Below are positions 15,868 through 24,156 of a stretch of DNA of 53,961 bases, piece by piece. The notes beneath the pieces were generated by a model. The model was not told the origin of the DNA. It saw only the letters and a program-made list of their open reading frames with translations, and did no database searches. Within the stretch, counting starts at the first letter, position 1. Every line of letters begins with the position of its first letter. Made by a program: the position numbers and the translations under genes. The stretch is from Verrucomicrobiota bacterium (GTDB lineage Bacteria; Verrucomicrobiota; Verrucomicrobiia; Opitutales; Opitutaceae), in assembly GCA_028293565.1 (NCBI GenBank), contig JAQGON010000015.1, positions 1 to 53,961 on the forward strand, given 5' to 3'.

Positions 15868-18336
15868 ATGCTGCCTTATTTCGAGTCGTGGGTTCACCGG
15901 GTCCGCCGCCGGCTCAGCCGCAGCGAGTGGGCGATCCGTCATCTCGGTCTGACCCCCTCCACCGGCACGAGCGAGGAACCGGGGCTCCTGTTGATCCAGA
16001 TCGACGGACTCGCGCGCGTGCAGCTCGAGCGCGCGGTCGCGTCGGGAGAGATGCCGTTTCTCCGCCGGCTCCAGCAGCGGGAAGGCTACCAGCTGCACAC
16101 CTTTTATCCGGGGCTGCCGAGCACGACGCCCGCGGTGCAGGCCGAGCTTTTCTACGGCGTGCGCTCGGCGGTGCCCGCCTTCAGCTTTTTCAACCGCACG
16201 CTGCGGGCGATGGGGCGGATGTGGGACCCGGAGTGGGCCAAGGACCGCGAGGCCATCTGCGCGAAACAGGCCGAGGGCCTGCTCAAGGGCGGAAGCTCGT
16301 GGTCGAACATCTATACGGGCGGAGCCGCGCAGGACGAAAGCCATTTTTGCGCCGCGAGCATCGGCTTCGGCGACATGTGGCGGACGGGCAAGATCCGGAA
16401 TATCTTTGTCTTCATCCTCCTCAACCTGCCGTCGGCGGTGCGGATCCTCGGGCTGCTCCTGGTCGAGCTGTGCGTCGCCTTTGGCGATGCGGTGCGCGGG
16501 ATGATCCGCGGCCGGCGTCCGTCGCTGGAGTTTCTCCTGGTGCTTTCGCGGGTGTTCATCTCCGTGGGCCTGCGCGAGCTGCTGACGATCAGCGGCCAGA
16601 TCGACGTCACGCGGGGGCTGCCGGTCGTGCACCTCAACTTCGTGGGCTACGACGAACAGGCGCACCAGCGCGGGCCGGGCTCGCGCCTGGCGCATTTCAG
16701 CCTGCGCGGGATCGACGGCGCGATCCGCCGCCTGGCGCGGGCCGCGAACCGCTCGGTGCGCCGGGATTACGCGGTGTGGGTTTTCTCGGATCACGGGCAG
16801 GAAAAAACGCGGCCATTCCCCGGCACGCCGGGCGGGATCGAGGCCGTGCTCCGCAAGTGTCTCGACGCGTCCTGGAAGCGCGACGCCGCCTGGAAGGCGC
16901 GGCCGCAACGCCGTCCGGCCAACCCGTGGCTGTCGCGCAGCCGGCGCAGCCAGGCGCGGAGGGACCGCGAGCGCGCGGCGGACCGGTTGACCGAGGAGGA
17001 GCAGAAGACCTTCTCCGTGGCGTCGATGGGGCCGGTCGGGCATGTTTATTTCCCGGAGCCGAAGACCGACGCGCAGCGGCTCTCTTTCGCGCGGAGACTG
17101 GTGAAGGAGGGGGGCGTCCCCGGAGTGCTCTGCGCCGGCGAGAACTGCGGGATCCTCTGGCTGCACGCGCGCGGGGAGACGAAGGTGCCCGAGGGCGTCG
17201 CGGAGCTGCTGCCGCATCCGGAGGCGATCCGGGCCGAGATCGCCAGGGACCTCGTGGGATTTTTCGCCCACCCCGACACCGGCGACCTGGTGCTGCTCGG
17301 GTGGTCGCCGTGGGAGGAGCCGGCGAGTTTCGCCGAGGAGCGCGGCGGTCACGGCGGTTTTGGCCCGGAGGAGACCCAGGGCTTCGCGCTGCTGCCGCCG
17401 CGCACGCGCCTGCCGGACGACAGCCGGGACTTCATCCGCCCGGCGGCGATGCGGGCGGCGGCGCGGCACTACCTCGGCCGGGAAAAGCTGCCGGTGCTGA
17501 ACGGCGCGAGGCCGCCGGAGGCCACCGCGCGGCTGATGACGTACAACGTGCACGGCTGTTCCGGCATGGACGGCCGCGTTTCGCCGCGGCGGATCGCGCG
17601 CGTGATCGCCGCGCAGCAGCCGGACATCGTCGCGCTGCAGGAAATGGATCTCGGCCGCCGGCGCTCGCGGGCGGAGGATCAGGCGAAGATGATCTCGGCC
17701 GAGCTGGGGTTTCACGCCGTGTTTTGTCCGACCGTCACCCTGGGCGACGAACATTACGGCCACGCCCTGCTCAGCCGCTGGCCGGTCGAGGTCGTGAAGC
17801 GGGCGCTGCTCCCGCACGATCCGAAAAGCTGGTGGCCGGAGCCGCGCGCCGCGCTCTGGGCACGCGTGCAGCTGAAGGAGCGCACGGTGCATGTGATCAT
17901 GACGCATCTCGGCCTCGGTCCGAGGGAGCGCCTCGTGCAGATGAAGGCGCTGATGGGGCCGGAGTGGATCGGCGGGATCCCGGAGGACGAGCCCGTGATC
18001 CTCTGCGGCGACATGAACACGCTGCCCGGCAGCGCGCCCTACAAGCTCGCGCTGGGCCGCCTGCGCGACGTGCAGGCGGGAAAAAACGGACGGCGCGCGC
18101 TGAACACCTTCACTTCGGCGCGGCCGGTCATGCGCCTCGACCACATTTTCATCTCGCCCCATTTCGAGGCGGCGGCGGTCGTCGCGCCGCGCAACGAGCT
18201 CACGCGGGTTGCATCCGACCACCTGCCGCTGATGGTCGACCTGCAAGTTGCCCCTGCAACCGCCGGTATGTCCACCAGGACGCGCCCAGAATCAGAATCC
18301 AGTAAAGGATCAGCAGTGTCACCCCTGCCGGCGTGA
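15868..18336 (+). CDS. Alkaline-phosphatase-superfamily / EEP phosphodiesterase fusion
   Basis: An 822-residue protein with two hydrolase folds. Residues ~38-540 are alkaline-phosphatase-like: LLIQIDGLAR (metal Asp ~46), PSTTPAV (Thr nucleophile ~86-87), VGYDEQAHQRGP and VFSDHGQEKTRPF as metal ligands. Inside it is a long hydrophobic stretch near 175-205 (IFVFILLNLPSAVRILGLLL). Residues ~555-795 form an endonuclease/exonuclease/phosphatase domain with all signatures: MTYNVHG, IVALQEMDLG, MTHLGLG, ILCGDMNTLPGS, RLDHIFIS, SDHLPLM. Both active sites look intact. The C-terminal 137 bp overlap the convergent TVP38 gene. The fusion and its neighbours suggest phospholipid- or glycolipid-headgroup hydrolysis at the membrane. 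Confidence 0.88.
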   Translation: MLPYFESWVHRVRRRLSRSEWAIRHLGLTPSTGTSEEPGLLLIQIDGLARVQLERAVASGEMPFLRRLQQREGYQLHTFYPGLPSTTPAVQAELFYGVRSAVPAFSFFNRTLRAMGRMWDPEWAKDREAICAKQAEGLLKGGSSWSNIYTGGAAQDESHFCAASIGFGDMWRTGKIRNIFVFILLNLPSAVRILGLLLVELCVAFGDAVRGMIRGRRPSLEFLLVLSRVFISVGLRELLTISGQIDVTRGLPVVHLNFVGYDEQAHQRGPGSRLAHFSLRGIDGAIRRLARAANRSVRRDYAVWVFSDHGQEKTRPFPGTPGGIEAVLRKCLDASWKRDAAWKARPQRRPANPWLSRSRRSQARRDRERAADRLTEEEQKTFSVASMGPVGHVYFPEPKTDAQRLSFARRLVKEGGVPGVLCAGENCGILWLHARGETKVPEGVAELLPHPEAIRAEIARDLVGFFAHPDTGDLVLLGWSPWEEPASFAEERGGHGGFGPEETQGFALLPPRTRLPDDSRDFIRPAAMRAAARHYLGREKLPVLNGARPPEATARLMTYNVHGCSGMDGRVSPRRIARVIAAQQPDIVALQEMDLGRRRSRAEDQAKMISAELGFHAVFCPTVTLGDEHYGHALLSRWPVEVVKRALLPHDPKSWWPEPRAALWARVQLKERTVHVIMTHLGLGPRERLVQMKALMGPEWIGGIPEDEPVILCGDMNTLPGSAPYKLALGRLRDVQAGKNGRRALNTFTSARPVMRLDHIFISPHFEAAAVVAPRNELTRVASDHLPLMVDLQVAPATAGMSTRTRPESESSKGSAVSPLPA

Positions 18337-18931
18337 AGTGTCCGCTTTGCTGCCCCAGCCCGACAGTGACCACCGCGCGCAGCGTGTGCAGCGGCAGGCA
18401 GCGGGAGAGGTAGGTGCGCAGCGGGACGCCGATCAGCGCCAGCGTGCAGTTCTGCAGCACGAACGGAACGCCCGGGAGCAGGAGGGTGAAGACGCAGACC
18501 GTGCCGTGTGCGGCGGGCGGAATCCGGGCGCGGATCTTCGCGAGGCGCCGGGCGAAAAGGCGCGGCCAGAGATGCACGATTGCGAAGCACGCGAGCAGCT
18601 GGAGGAAAATCGAAAGCGTCACCAGCGCGAGGCCGAGTCCGAATCCAAACCGGACGCCCGCCGCGACGTGGAGGATGTTGACCGGAAAACCGACAAAGGG
18701 GAGGACGGTCAGGAGCGCAAAGGAGACGAAGGGATTGACGCGCGCCGCGTACGCGTGGACGGCGTCGACGTCGATGAAATGGTAGGCGAGGGCCACGCCG
18801 CCGATGACCAGCGCGGTCACGATCGCGATGCGCCGGAAATGCGGATGATCGGCCAGCGTTTTCAACGACGGCAGCAGGGCCGGTTTCGCGGGCGCGGGCC
18901 GGCGGCGGGTTCGAGGCGTGCGTAGTTTCAT
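18200..18931 (-). CDS. TVP38/TMEM64-family membrane protein
   Basis: A 243-residue polytopic protein. After a basic N-terminus (RTPRTRRRPAPAK), hydrophobic segments follow at RIAIVTALVIGGVALAYHF, FVSFALLTVLPFVGFPVNIL, LALVTLSIFLQLLACFAIV, and a C-terminal LILYWILILGASWW. The family's Gly-rich AAGVRFGFGLG loop and the LLPGVPFVLQNCTLALIGV motif are present. VTT/DedA-superfamily proteins of this type are proposed lipid scramblases or transporters. A longer upstream frame is antisense of the next gene and rejected. The 3' end overlaps the convergent phosphatase fusion by 137 bp. A paralogue is at 25663. Confidence 0.88.
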   Translation of the reverse strand: MKLRTPRTRRRPAPAKPALLPSLKTLADHPHFRRIAIVTALVIGGVALAYHFIDVDAVHAYAARVNPFVSFALLTVLPFVGFPVNILHVAAGVRFGFGLGLALVTLSIFLQLLACFAIVHLWPRLFARRLAKIRARIPPAAHGTVCVFTLLLPGVPFVLQNCTLALIGVPLRTYLSRCLPLHTLRAVVTVGLGQQSGHFTPAGVTLLILYWILILGASWWTYRRLQGQLAGRPSAAGGRMQPA

Positions 18932-19099
18932 CGGTGGCCGGGCCCGGGCGGGGAATCTTGCGGCAGGCCTGGCAGGGTCAGAGTCACCCCCCGGTCGGAT
19001 CGGTGCCGGAATTTCCGGAAATTCATGGGAATAAATCCACCCGATCGGGCACCGGCGTCCCGTCGCGAACTGGCGTCCGTTCCCGCGGTCCAACCGGAC

Positions 19100-19885
19100 A
19101 TGTCGCGCCCTTTTCTGCCGCCTTTGATCCTGGCCGTCGCGGCGGCCGCGGGTTTTTCCGTCCGCGCCGACGAGCCGACGGAACCGCCGCTGCTCCACGA
19201 AGCGGTCGGCAACTGGACCGCGGGCAAGGAGGACCTCGCGTTCACGCAGCGCGGGCGCACGCTGGACGACGACGGCAAGCTCAAGGAGGAGCGCGTCGAG
19301 CGCTACGATCCGTCGCTGCCGGACGCGCAGCGCTGGCACCTGATCGAGGTCAACGGAAAGCCGCCGACCGACGCGCAGCGCGAGTCGATCGAACACCGCC
19401 GGAACCGGAAGCCGCGCAAGAAGGCGAACAAGCCGCCGGAGGAGCTCCTCGATTTTTCCAAGGCCAGGGTCGCCACCGAAACGGCGAAGGATGTCACGTT
19501 CGAGGTCCCGCTCCGGTCCGAGAGCGCGCGGATGGTGCAGACGGAAAAGCTCATTCTCCTCATCACCGTGGGCCGCGAGACCCGGATGATCGAGCGCGTC
19601 ACCGCGGGGCTGCGTGACACGATGCGCGTGGCCCTCGGGCTGGCGAAGATCACGGACGTCGATTTCGACCTCACGCTCGACGGCATCGACGAGGGCGAAA
19701 AATCGACCAAGGGCCATCCCAAGGCGCCGCCCAAGCCGCAGGAAGAGGACCAGGTCACCGGGACGGCGCGGGTCGCGCTGACGAAGTTTGGCGAGCGGAT
19801 GGAATACGAATGGAGCGATTTCAAGCGTGTGAACGCCTATCACGCGCCGGCGAAGCCGGGCGCCGCGGCGGCCGACGGAAAATAG
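19100..19885 (+). CDS. Secreted hypothetical protein
   Basis: A 261-residue exported protein starting at ATG 19100, with signal core FLPPLILAVAAAAGFSVRA. The mature protein is charged: NWTAGKEDLAFTQRGRTLDD, an oxidoreductase-unlike basic stretch EHRRNRKPRKKANKPPEELL, then beta-rich segments (VTFEVPLRSESARMVQ, DVDFDLTLDGIDEGEKSTKG) and an extension AYHAPAKPGAAAADGK. I recognise no catalytic motif. The pattern suggests a conserved lipid- or ligand-binding beta protein of unknown role. It is 106 bp upstream of the UbiB-type kinase on the same strand. Confidence 0.75.
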   Translation: MSRPFLPPLILAVAAAAGFSVRADEPTEPPLLHEAVGNWTAGKEDLAFTQRGRTLDDDGKLKEERVERYDPSLPDAQRWHLIEVNGKPPTDAQRESIEHRRNRKPRKKANKPPEELLDFSKARVATETAKDVTFEVPLRSESARMVQTEKLILLITVGRETRMIERVTAGLRDTMRVALGLAKITDVDFDLTLDGIDEGEKSTKGHPKAPPKPQEEDQVTGTARVALTKFGERMEYEWSDFKRVNAYHAPAKPGAAAADGK

Positions 19886-19991
19886 TGCCGGCGGCCGCGG
19901 GCGCCCGCGGGCGGCAATTTGTCGGTCCGCTCAGAACCTCCGCGCCAAGCGGGTGTCGGTTAAGCGGGCTCCCTTTCGCCCGACCGCCCTG

Positions 19992-21689
19992 ATGAAACTG
20001 TCCACCAGCCATCTGAAACGCTACCGCGAGATCGCGCGCCTGCTGTGGAAGTACGGCCGCGCGGACCTCGTCAAGCAGATGGACCTGCCGGACGACCCCG
20101 ACGAGGTGGCGGCCGATCAGGCCAAGGCGGAGGCGAACCCTGGGGAAAAGTCCGACAAGCCGGCGCCGGAACAGCTGGCGGACGACCTCGAGGCGATGGG
20201 CCCGACGTACGTGAAGATCGGCCAGGTGCTGGCCGGCCGTCCCGATCTGCTGCCCGAGCCCTACGTCGCGGCGCTCGCGCGGCTGCAGGACCGGGTGAAG
20301 CCATTTTCCTACGAGGAGGTCGAGCAGACGGTCACGAACGAGCTCGGCGTGAGAATTTCCAAGGCCTTCCGCAGCTTCGACCCCGAGCCGCTCGCGGCGG
20401 CGTCGCTCGGCCAGGTGCACTCCGCGGTGCTGCGCGACGGACGCGAGGTGGTGGTGAAGGTGCAGCGGCCGAACATCCGCCGGCAGATCGCGGAGGATTT
20501 CGAGGTGCTCGAGGAGATCGCGGAGTTCATGGACGAGCACACCGAGACCGGCCGCCGCTACCGGTTTCGCATCATCCTCCAGGAATTTCGTGCGACGATC
20601 CAGGACGAGCTCAACTACGAGCGCGAGGCGCAGAACCTGGTGACGGTGGGGCGCAACCTCGCCGAGTTCGACCTGATCCGGGTGCCGCAGCCCGTGGCCG
20701 ACTACTGCACCCGCTCGGTGCTGACGATGGACCATGTGCGCGGCCAGAAGATCACCGCCCTCGGACCGCTGGCGCGGCTGGAGATGGAGAGCGGCCCGCT
20801 GATCGAGCAGCTGTTCCGGGCGTACCTGAAGCAGGTCCTGATCGACGGGCTGTTCCACGCCGACCCGCATCCGGGAAATGTCTTCCTGACGGACGACAAG
20901 CGCATCGCCCTGCTCGACCTCGGAATGGTCGGGCACACCGCGCCGACGATGCAGGAGCACCTCCTGAAGCTGCTCCTGGCGGTGAGCGACGGAAAGAGCG
21001 ACGAGGCCGCGGACATCGTCATCCAGATCAGCGAGAAGATCGAGAATCCCGACTTGCCGGAGTTCAGGCGCCGCGTTCGCCAGGTGATCGTGCAGACGCA
21101 CGACGTCGGCCTGCAAAAGATGAATGTCGGCCAGTCGCTGATCGCCGTCAGCCGCGCCGCGGGCCAGACCGGGCTGTTCGTGCCGAGCGAACTCACGCTC
21201 CTCGGCAAGACGCTGCTGCAGCTCGACGAGGTCGGGCGCACGCTCGACCCGGACTTCGATCCGAATGCCGCGATCCGGCGGAATGCGTCGGAGCTGATGA
21301 CGCGGCGCATGACGCACGACGCCTCGAAGGGGAATGTCCTCACCCAGATCCTGGAGATGAAAAATTTCGTGGCGGGGCTGCCGAAGCGCGTCAACCAGGT
21401 GATGGACGCGGTGACCACGTCGGGGATCGAGGTCAAGGTGCGGGCGATCGACGCCAAGATGATGGTGGACGGCATGCATAAGATCGCCAACCGGATCACG
21501 GCGGGGGTGATTCTCGCCGCGATGATCATCGGTGCGTCGCTGATGATGCGGATCCCGACGCATTTTGAGATTTTCGGCTATCCCGGCCTGGCGATCCTCA
21601 GCTTCCTGTTCGCCGCCGGCGGCGGCCTGTACCTGCTGCTCACGATTTTTTTCCACGACGACAAGGTGCTCCGGAAGCCGCCGCGCTGA
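19992..21689 (+). CDS. UbiB/ABC1 (AarF)-type atypical kinase
   Basis: A 565-residue member of the UbiB protein-kinase-like family, linked to quinone biosynthesis or lipid homeostasis. It carries the diagnostic KxGQ motif (YVKIGQVLAGRPDLLP, ~73), the Ala-rich nucleotide loop LAAASLGQVHSAVL, ATP-site Lys in VVVKVQRP, IQDELNYEREAQNL, MDHVRGQKI, the catalytic-loop equivalent FHADPHPGNVFL, and DLGMVG. The C-terminus has two spans (ITAGVILAAMIIGASLMM and LAILSFLFAAGGGLYLLL), as in this family. An insert EANPGEKSDKPAPEQLADD precedes KxGQ. ATG 19992 is chosen because upstream codons are non-homologous. Quinone biosynthesis genes are not nearby. Confidence 0.93.
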   Translation: MKLSTSHLKRYREIARLLWKYGRADLVKQMDLPDDPDEVAADQAKAEANPGEKSDKPAPEQLADDLEAMGPTYVKIGQVLAGRPDLLPEPYVAALARLQDRVKPFSYEEVEQTVTNELGVRISKAFRSFDPEPLAAASLGQVHSAVLRDGREVVVKVQRPNIRRQIAEDFEVLEEIAEFMDEHTETGRRYRFRIILQEFRATIQDELNYEREAQNLVTVGRNLAEFDLIRVPQPVADYCTRSVLTMDHVRGQKITALGPLARLEMESGPLIEQLFRAYLKQVLIDGLFHADPHPGNVFLTDDKRIALLDLGMVGHTAPTMQEHLLKLLLAVSDGKSDEAADIVIQISEKIENPDLPEFRRRVRQVIVQTHDVGLQKMNVGQSLIAVSRAAGQTGLFVPSELTLLGKTLLQLDEVGRTLDPDFDPNAAIRRNASELMTRRMTHDASKGNVLTQILEMKNFVAGLPKRVNQVMDAVTTSGIEVKVRAIDAKMMVDGMHKIANRITAGVILAAMIIGASLMMRIPTHFEIFGYPGLAILSFLFAAGGGLYLLLTIFFHDDKVLRKPPR

Positions 21690-21712
21690 GCCGCGGAGGG
21701 CCCTCGATTCCC

Positions 21713-22033
21713 ATGTTCAACCGCGCGAAAGATTTCATGACCGGGAAGGCGGCGCAGACCTACATCAACGGCATGATCGGCCGTTACGGCGAGGTGCGGG
21801 ATCTCAGGATCGACACCGAGGCGAAGACGCTGGAGCTGGTCTGCACGCTGCGCGGCGAAGCGGAGCCGGTGACGGTGCGGGTCGACAAGTACGAGATCGT
21901 GCAGAAGGGTGAAAAGCATTTTGCGCAGATCGTGAAATGCACCTGTTCGCGGCCGTGGCTGCAGGCGCTGGTGGAGGATTTCGCGCAGAGCCGGCCGATC
22001 GAGGTGCCGCCCTGGGCGGTGTCGGCGCTGTGA
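21713..22033 (+). CDS. Small conserved-looking hypothetical protein
   Basis: A 106-residue soluble protein 23 bp after the UbiB-type gene, probably co-transcribed. It begins MFNRAKDFMTGKAAQTYING, continues as a beta-rich fold (YGEVRDLRIDTEAKTLELVC, VRVDKYEIVQKGEKHF), then VKCTCSRPWLQALVEDFAQ. The two close cysteines in CTCSRPW might bind metal, though two are too few for a full site. I do not know the family. The pattern of even beta strands and no signal suggests a small cytosolic adaptor. A REPIN-type repeat starts 7 bp past the stop. Confidence 0.75.
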   Translation: MFNRAKDFMTGKAAQTYINGMIGRYGEVRDLRIDTEAKTLELVCTLRGEAEPVTVRVDKYEIVQKGEKHFAQIVKCTCSRPWLQALVEDFAQSRPIEVPPWAVSAL

Positions 22034-22040
22034 CCAGCGT

Positions 22041-22152
22041 GTAGCACGGGTCTCCGAGTCTCCGACCCGTGTGGGCGGACTCTGCCAACGGAGAACGTCG
22101 AGCACCCCCGTTTAGCTCGAGTCCACCTTCACGGGTCGGAGACCCGTGCTAC
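22041..22152. repeat. REPIN-like paired hairpin, family A copy 1
   Basis: Two inverted REP units face each other. Each starts GTAG at its outer end, then an 8-bp stem CACGGGTC/GACCCGTG with loop TCC. The left REP carries an 8-nt duplication (TCTCCGAG) in its loop. Between them is a spacer with TGCCAACGGAGAACGTCGAG. Matching copies are at 30890, 34235 and 45729. Confidence 0.85.
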
Positions 22153-22158
22153 CGCCGC

Positions 22159-23688
22159 CTAGCTCGGTTGCGGAATTTTTTTCAGCGGTTCTTCGGCGGG
22201 GCCGGCGATGACTTCGCCGGTGGGCTTGAAGCGCGAGCCGTGACACGGGCAGTCCCACGTCCGCTCGCCCTCGTTCCAGGCCACGATACATTTCAGGTGC
22301 GTGCAGACCGGCGAGCAGAGCGTGATCTTGCCGTGCGCATCCCGGTATGCCGCGACTTTTTTTCCGTCCATCTTCAGGATCTTGCCCTCGTTTCTTTGCA
22401 GGTCCGCGGTCGAATCGCCCTCCGCCCCCGCGAGCCAGTCGCGGAGCAGATAATAAGGGTAATCCTTGTTTTCGCGAAGATAGCTCCAGGCGCCGCCGAG
22501 GATCTTGCGGCGGTTGACGTCGAAAAGCTCCTGCCACGGATTTTTCCGTTTGATCACGGCGTCGACCGCCATCATCGCGCCCAGCGTGCCGAAGGTCATT
22601 CCGTTCCCCGCGAAACCGGTCGCGACGAACTGCCGCTCGGCGGTTTCGCCGATGTAGGGAAGTCCGTCGATCGTCTCGATGACTTGGCCCGACCAGCGAT
22701 GGTCGACCGTGGCCTCGGGCACGAAACGGTGGAAGCATTCCTCGAGGCGCGCGTAGGGTTCGATCGTGCTGTCCTGCTGGCCCGTCTTGTGGTCCTCGCC
22801 GCCGAAGATGGCGTAGTCGTGGCCCGCGGCGCGGTCGATCCGCAGGTAAAAATACGGGTCGCTCGTGTCCCAGAACGAGGCCTCGGGAATCACGCCCGCC
22901 GGAATCCGGGCGCCGATGACATAGGAGGTGTAGAGGGCGAGCTTGCTTTGGAAAAGCGTGGCCTGCGCCAGCCCGGACTTTCCCATCAGGGGAGTGTGCG
23001 TGGCGAGGACGAGGTATTTTCCCTCGATGCGGTGGGAGCCGACCTTCACGGCGAGCGGCTCGTCGGTCACCTCCTCGACTTCGGCGGACTCGAACACGTG
23101 GCTGCCGCCGCCGGGGATGAGGTGGAGCAGGGCGCCGAGATATTTGCGCGGATGAAAGAGCGCCTGATGGGAAAACTTCACGCCCGCCACGCCGAAGAAG
23201 GGGACCGCGTTGATGAATTCCGCGGGAATGCCCAGGTCTTGCGCGCACTTTGCCTCCGCCCGGAGCTCCTGCGCGTCGGGTCCGCTCTGTCCCCGCAGGG
23301 GCAGGTGGAGGTAGCCCGGAACCCAGCGAAAATCGCACGCGATGTCGTGGGCGCGGATGAGCGAGACGATCTGGTCGATCGCCGCCGAACCGGCGTCCCA
23401 GACGGCCTTGGCCGCGTCGCGGCCGAAGGTCTTTTCCAGCTCGGTGAGGCGCGTGTCGGTCACGCTCGTGAGATGGGCGGTGGTGTGGCCGGTATCGACG
23501 GCGCCGCAGCGATCGCGCTCGACCAGGGCGACGGTCTTGCCGGCGCGCTTGAGCAGAAATGCCGCGGTCACGCCGGTGATTCCTCCGCCCACGACGATCA
23601 CGTCGACCTTGTGGTCCTTGTGAGGCGCCGGAAAGTGCGGGATGACAGAGGTGTCAAACCAGTACGGGGACGTGTCGAGCGATTTCAT
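22159..23688 (-). CDS. FAD-dependent oxidoreductase with C-terminal Rieske domain
   Basis: A 509-residue protein of the DAO (glycine oxidase-like) fold fused to a Rieske [2Fe-2S] domain. The dinucleotide motif is [19 protein letters not shown], with the family's [12 protein letters not shown] flavin-contact stretch. C-terminal pieces include [20 protein letters not shown] and [16 protein letters not shown]. The Rieske site is CTHLKC near residue 465 paired with [14 protein letters not shown], so both Cys-X-His pairs are present. This architecture is widespread but its substrate is undefined. Start ATG 23688 is preferred over an upstream in-frame ATG at 23706, which would add six residues. The stop is 7 bp from a REPIN. 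Confidence 0.92.
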   Translation of the reverse strand: MKSLDTSPYWFDTSVIPHFPAPHKDHKVDVIVVGGGITGVTAAFLLKRAGKTVALVERDRCGAVDTGHTTAHLTSVTDTRLTELEKTFGRDAAKAVWDAGSAAIDQIVSLIRAHDIACDFRWVPGYLHLPLRGQSGPDAQELRAEAKCAQDLGIPAEFINAVPFFGVAGVKFSHQALFHPRKYLGALLHLIPGGGSHVFESAEVEEVTDEPLAVKVGSHRIEGKYLVLATHTPLMGKSGLAQATLFQSKLALYTSYVIGARIPAGVIPEASFWDTSDPYFYLRIDRAAGHDYAIFGGEDHKTGQQDSTIEPYARLEECFHRFVPEATVDHRWSGQVIETIDGLPYIGETAERQFVATGFAGNGMTFGTLGAMMAVDAVIKRKNPWQELFDVNRRKILGGAWSYLRENKDYPYYLLRDWLAGAEGDSTADLQRNEGKILKMDGKKVAAYRDAHGKITLCSPVCTHLKCIVAWNEGERTWDCPCHGSRFKPTGEVIAGPAEEPLKKIPQPS

Positions 23689-23857
23689 GAAGCGGAACGG
23701 GCGCACGGCGGCCGCGCTCCCGTCCCGATGGACCCCCGCCTTTTTCGCCGGTTCGGCGGCAGGGGTCCGCTTTCACCTCAAAAATTTCGAGATGTTGGGG
23801 AACCGGTGCGACGCGGTTCCCTTTCTGCGCGCTTGGGGCACCTGAGGCTGATTCGGA

Positions 23858-24084
23858 TTTTGAACAGAAGCTAACGAAGGGAACGAAGTGCTGTCCTCAG
23901 GACGCGTCCAGGTTGCAAGCCGGGAGGGTGTTCAAATCCAAAGAACAGCGTGTCTGCGACTCGAACGAACGTATTCGTGGGTCCGGCATGCCGGGCAGAT
24001 CAGCGATCAACCCGGTTTGAAATTGGATCCGCTTGCAACCTCAGACCCAGCTAACCGACGGCGCTTCGTTGCCTTCTGTTCAAA
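23858..24084. repeat. Inverted-repeat-bounded intergenic element (MITE-like)
   Basis: Arms TTTGAACAGAAGCTAACGAA (23858 on) and CTTCGTTGCCTTCTGTTCAA (24064 to 24083) are near-perfect inverse copies (one or two mismatches) bounding ~180 bp of distinctly lower GC with no credible gene. It fills most of the 468-bp gap between the Rieske protein (start 23688) and the cardiolipin-synthase-like gene (end 24157). Non-coding mobile-element debris is the likely nature. Confidence 0.6.
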
Positions 24085-24156
24085 CGGATCGGAAATGATC
24101 CGTAGCCATGGCTCGATTCCATCGCACCGCCGGGAAAGGGTGCTCGACCCTTCGTG

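Noticed and set aside
15754-18246. 830-codon minus-strand ORF
   Set aside because: Antisense to the AlkP-EEP fusion, no recognisable fold.
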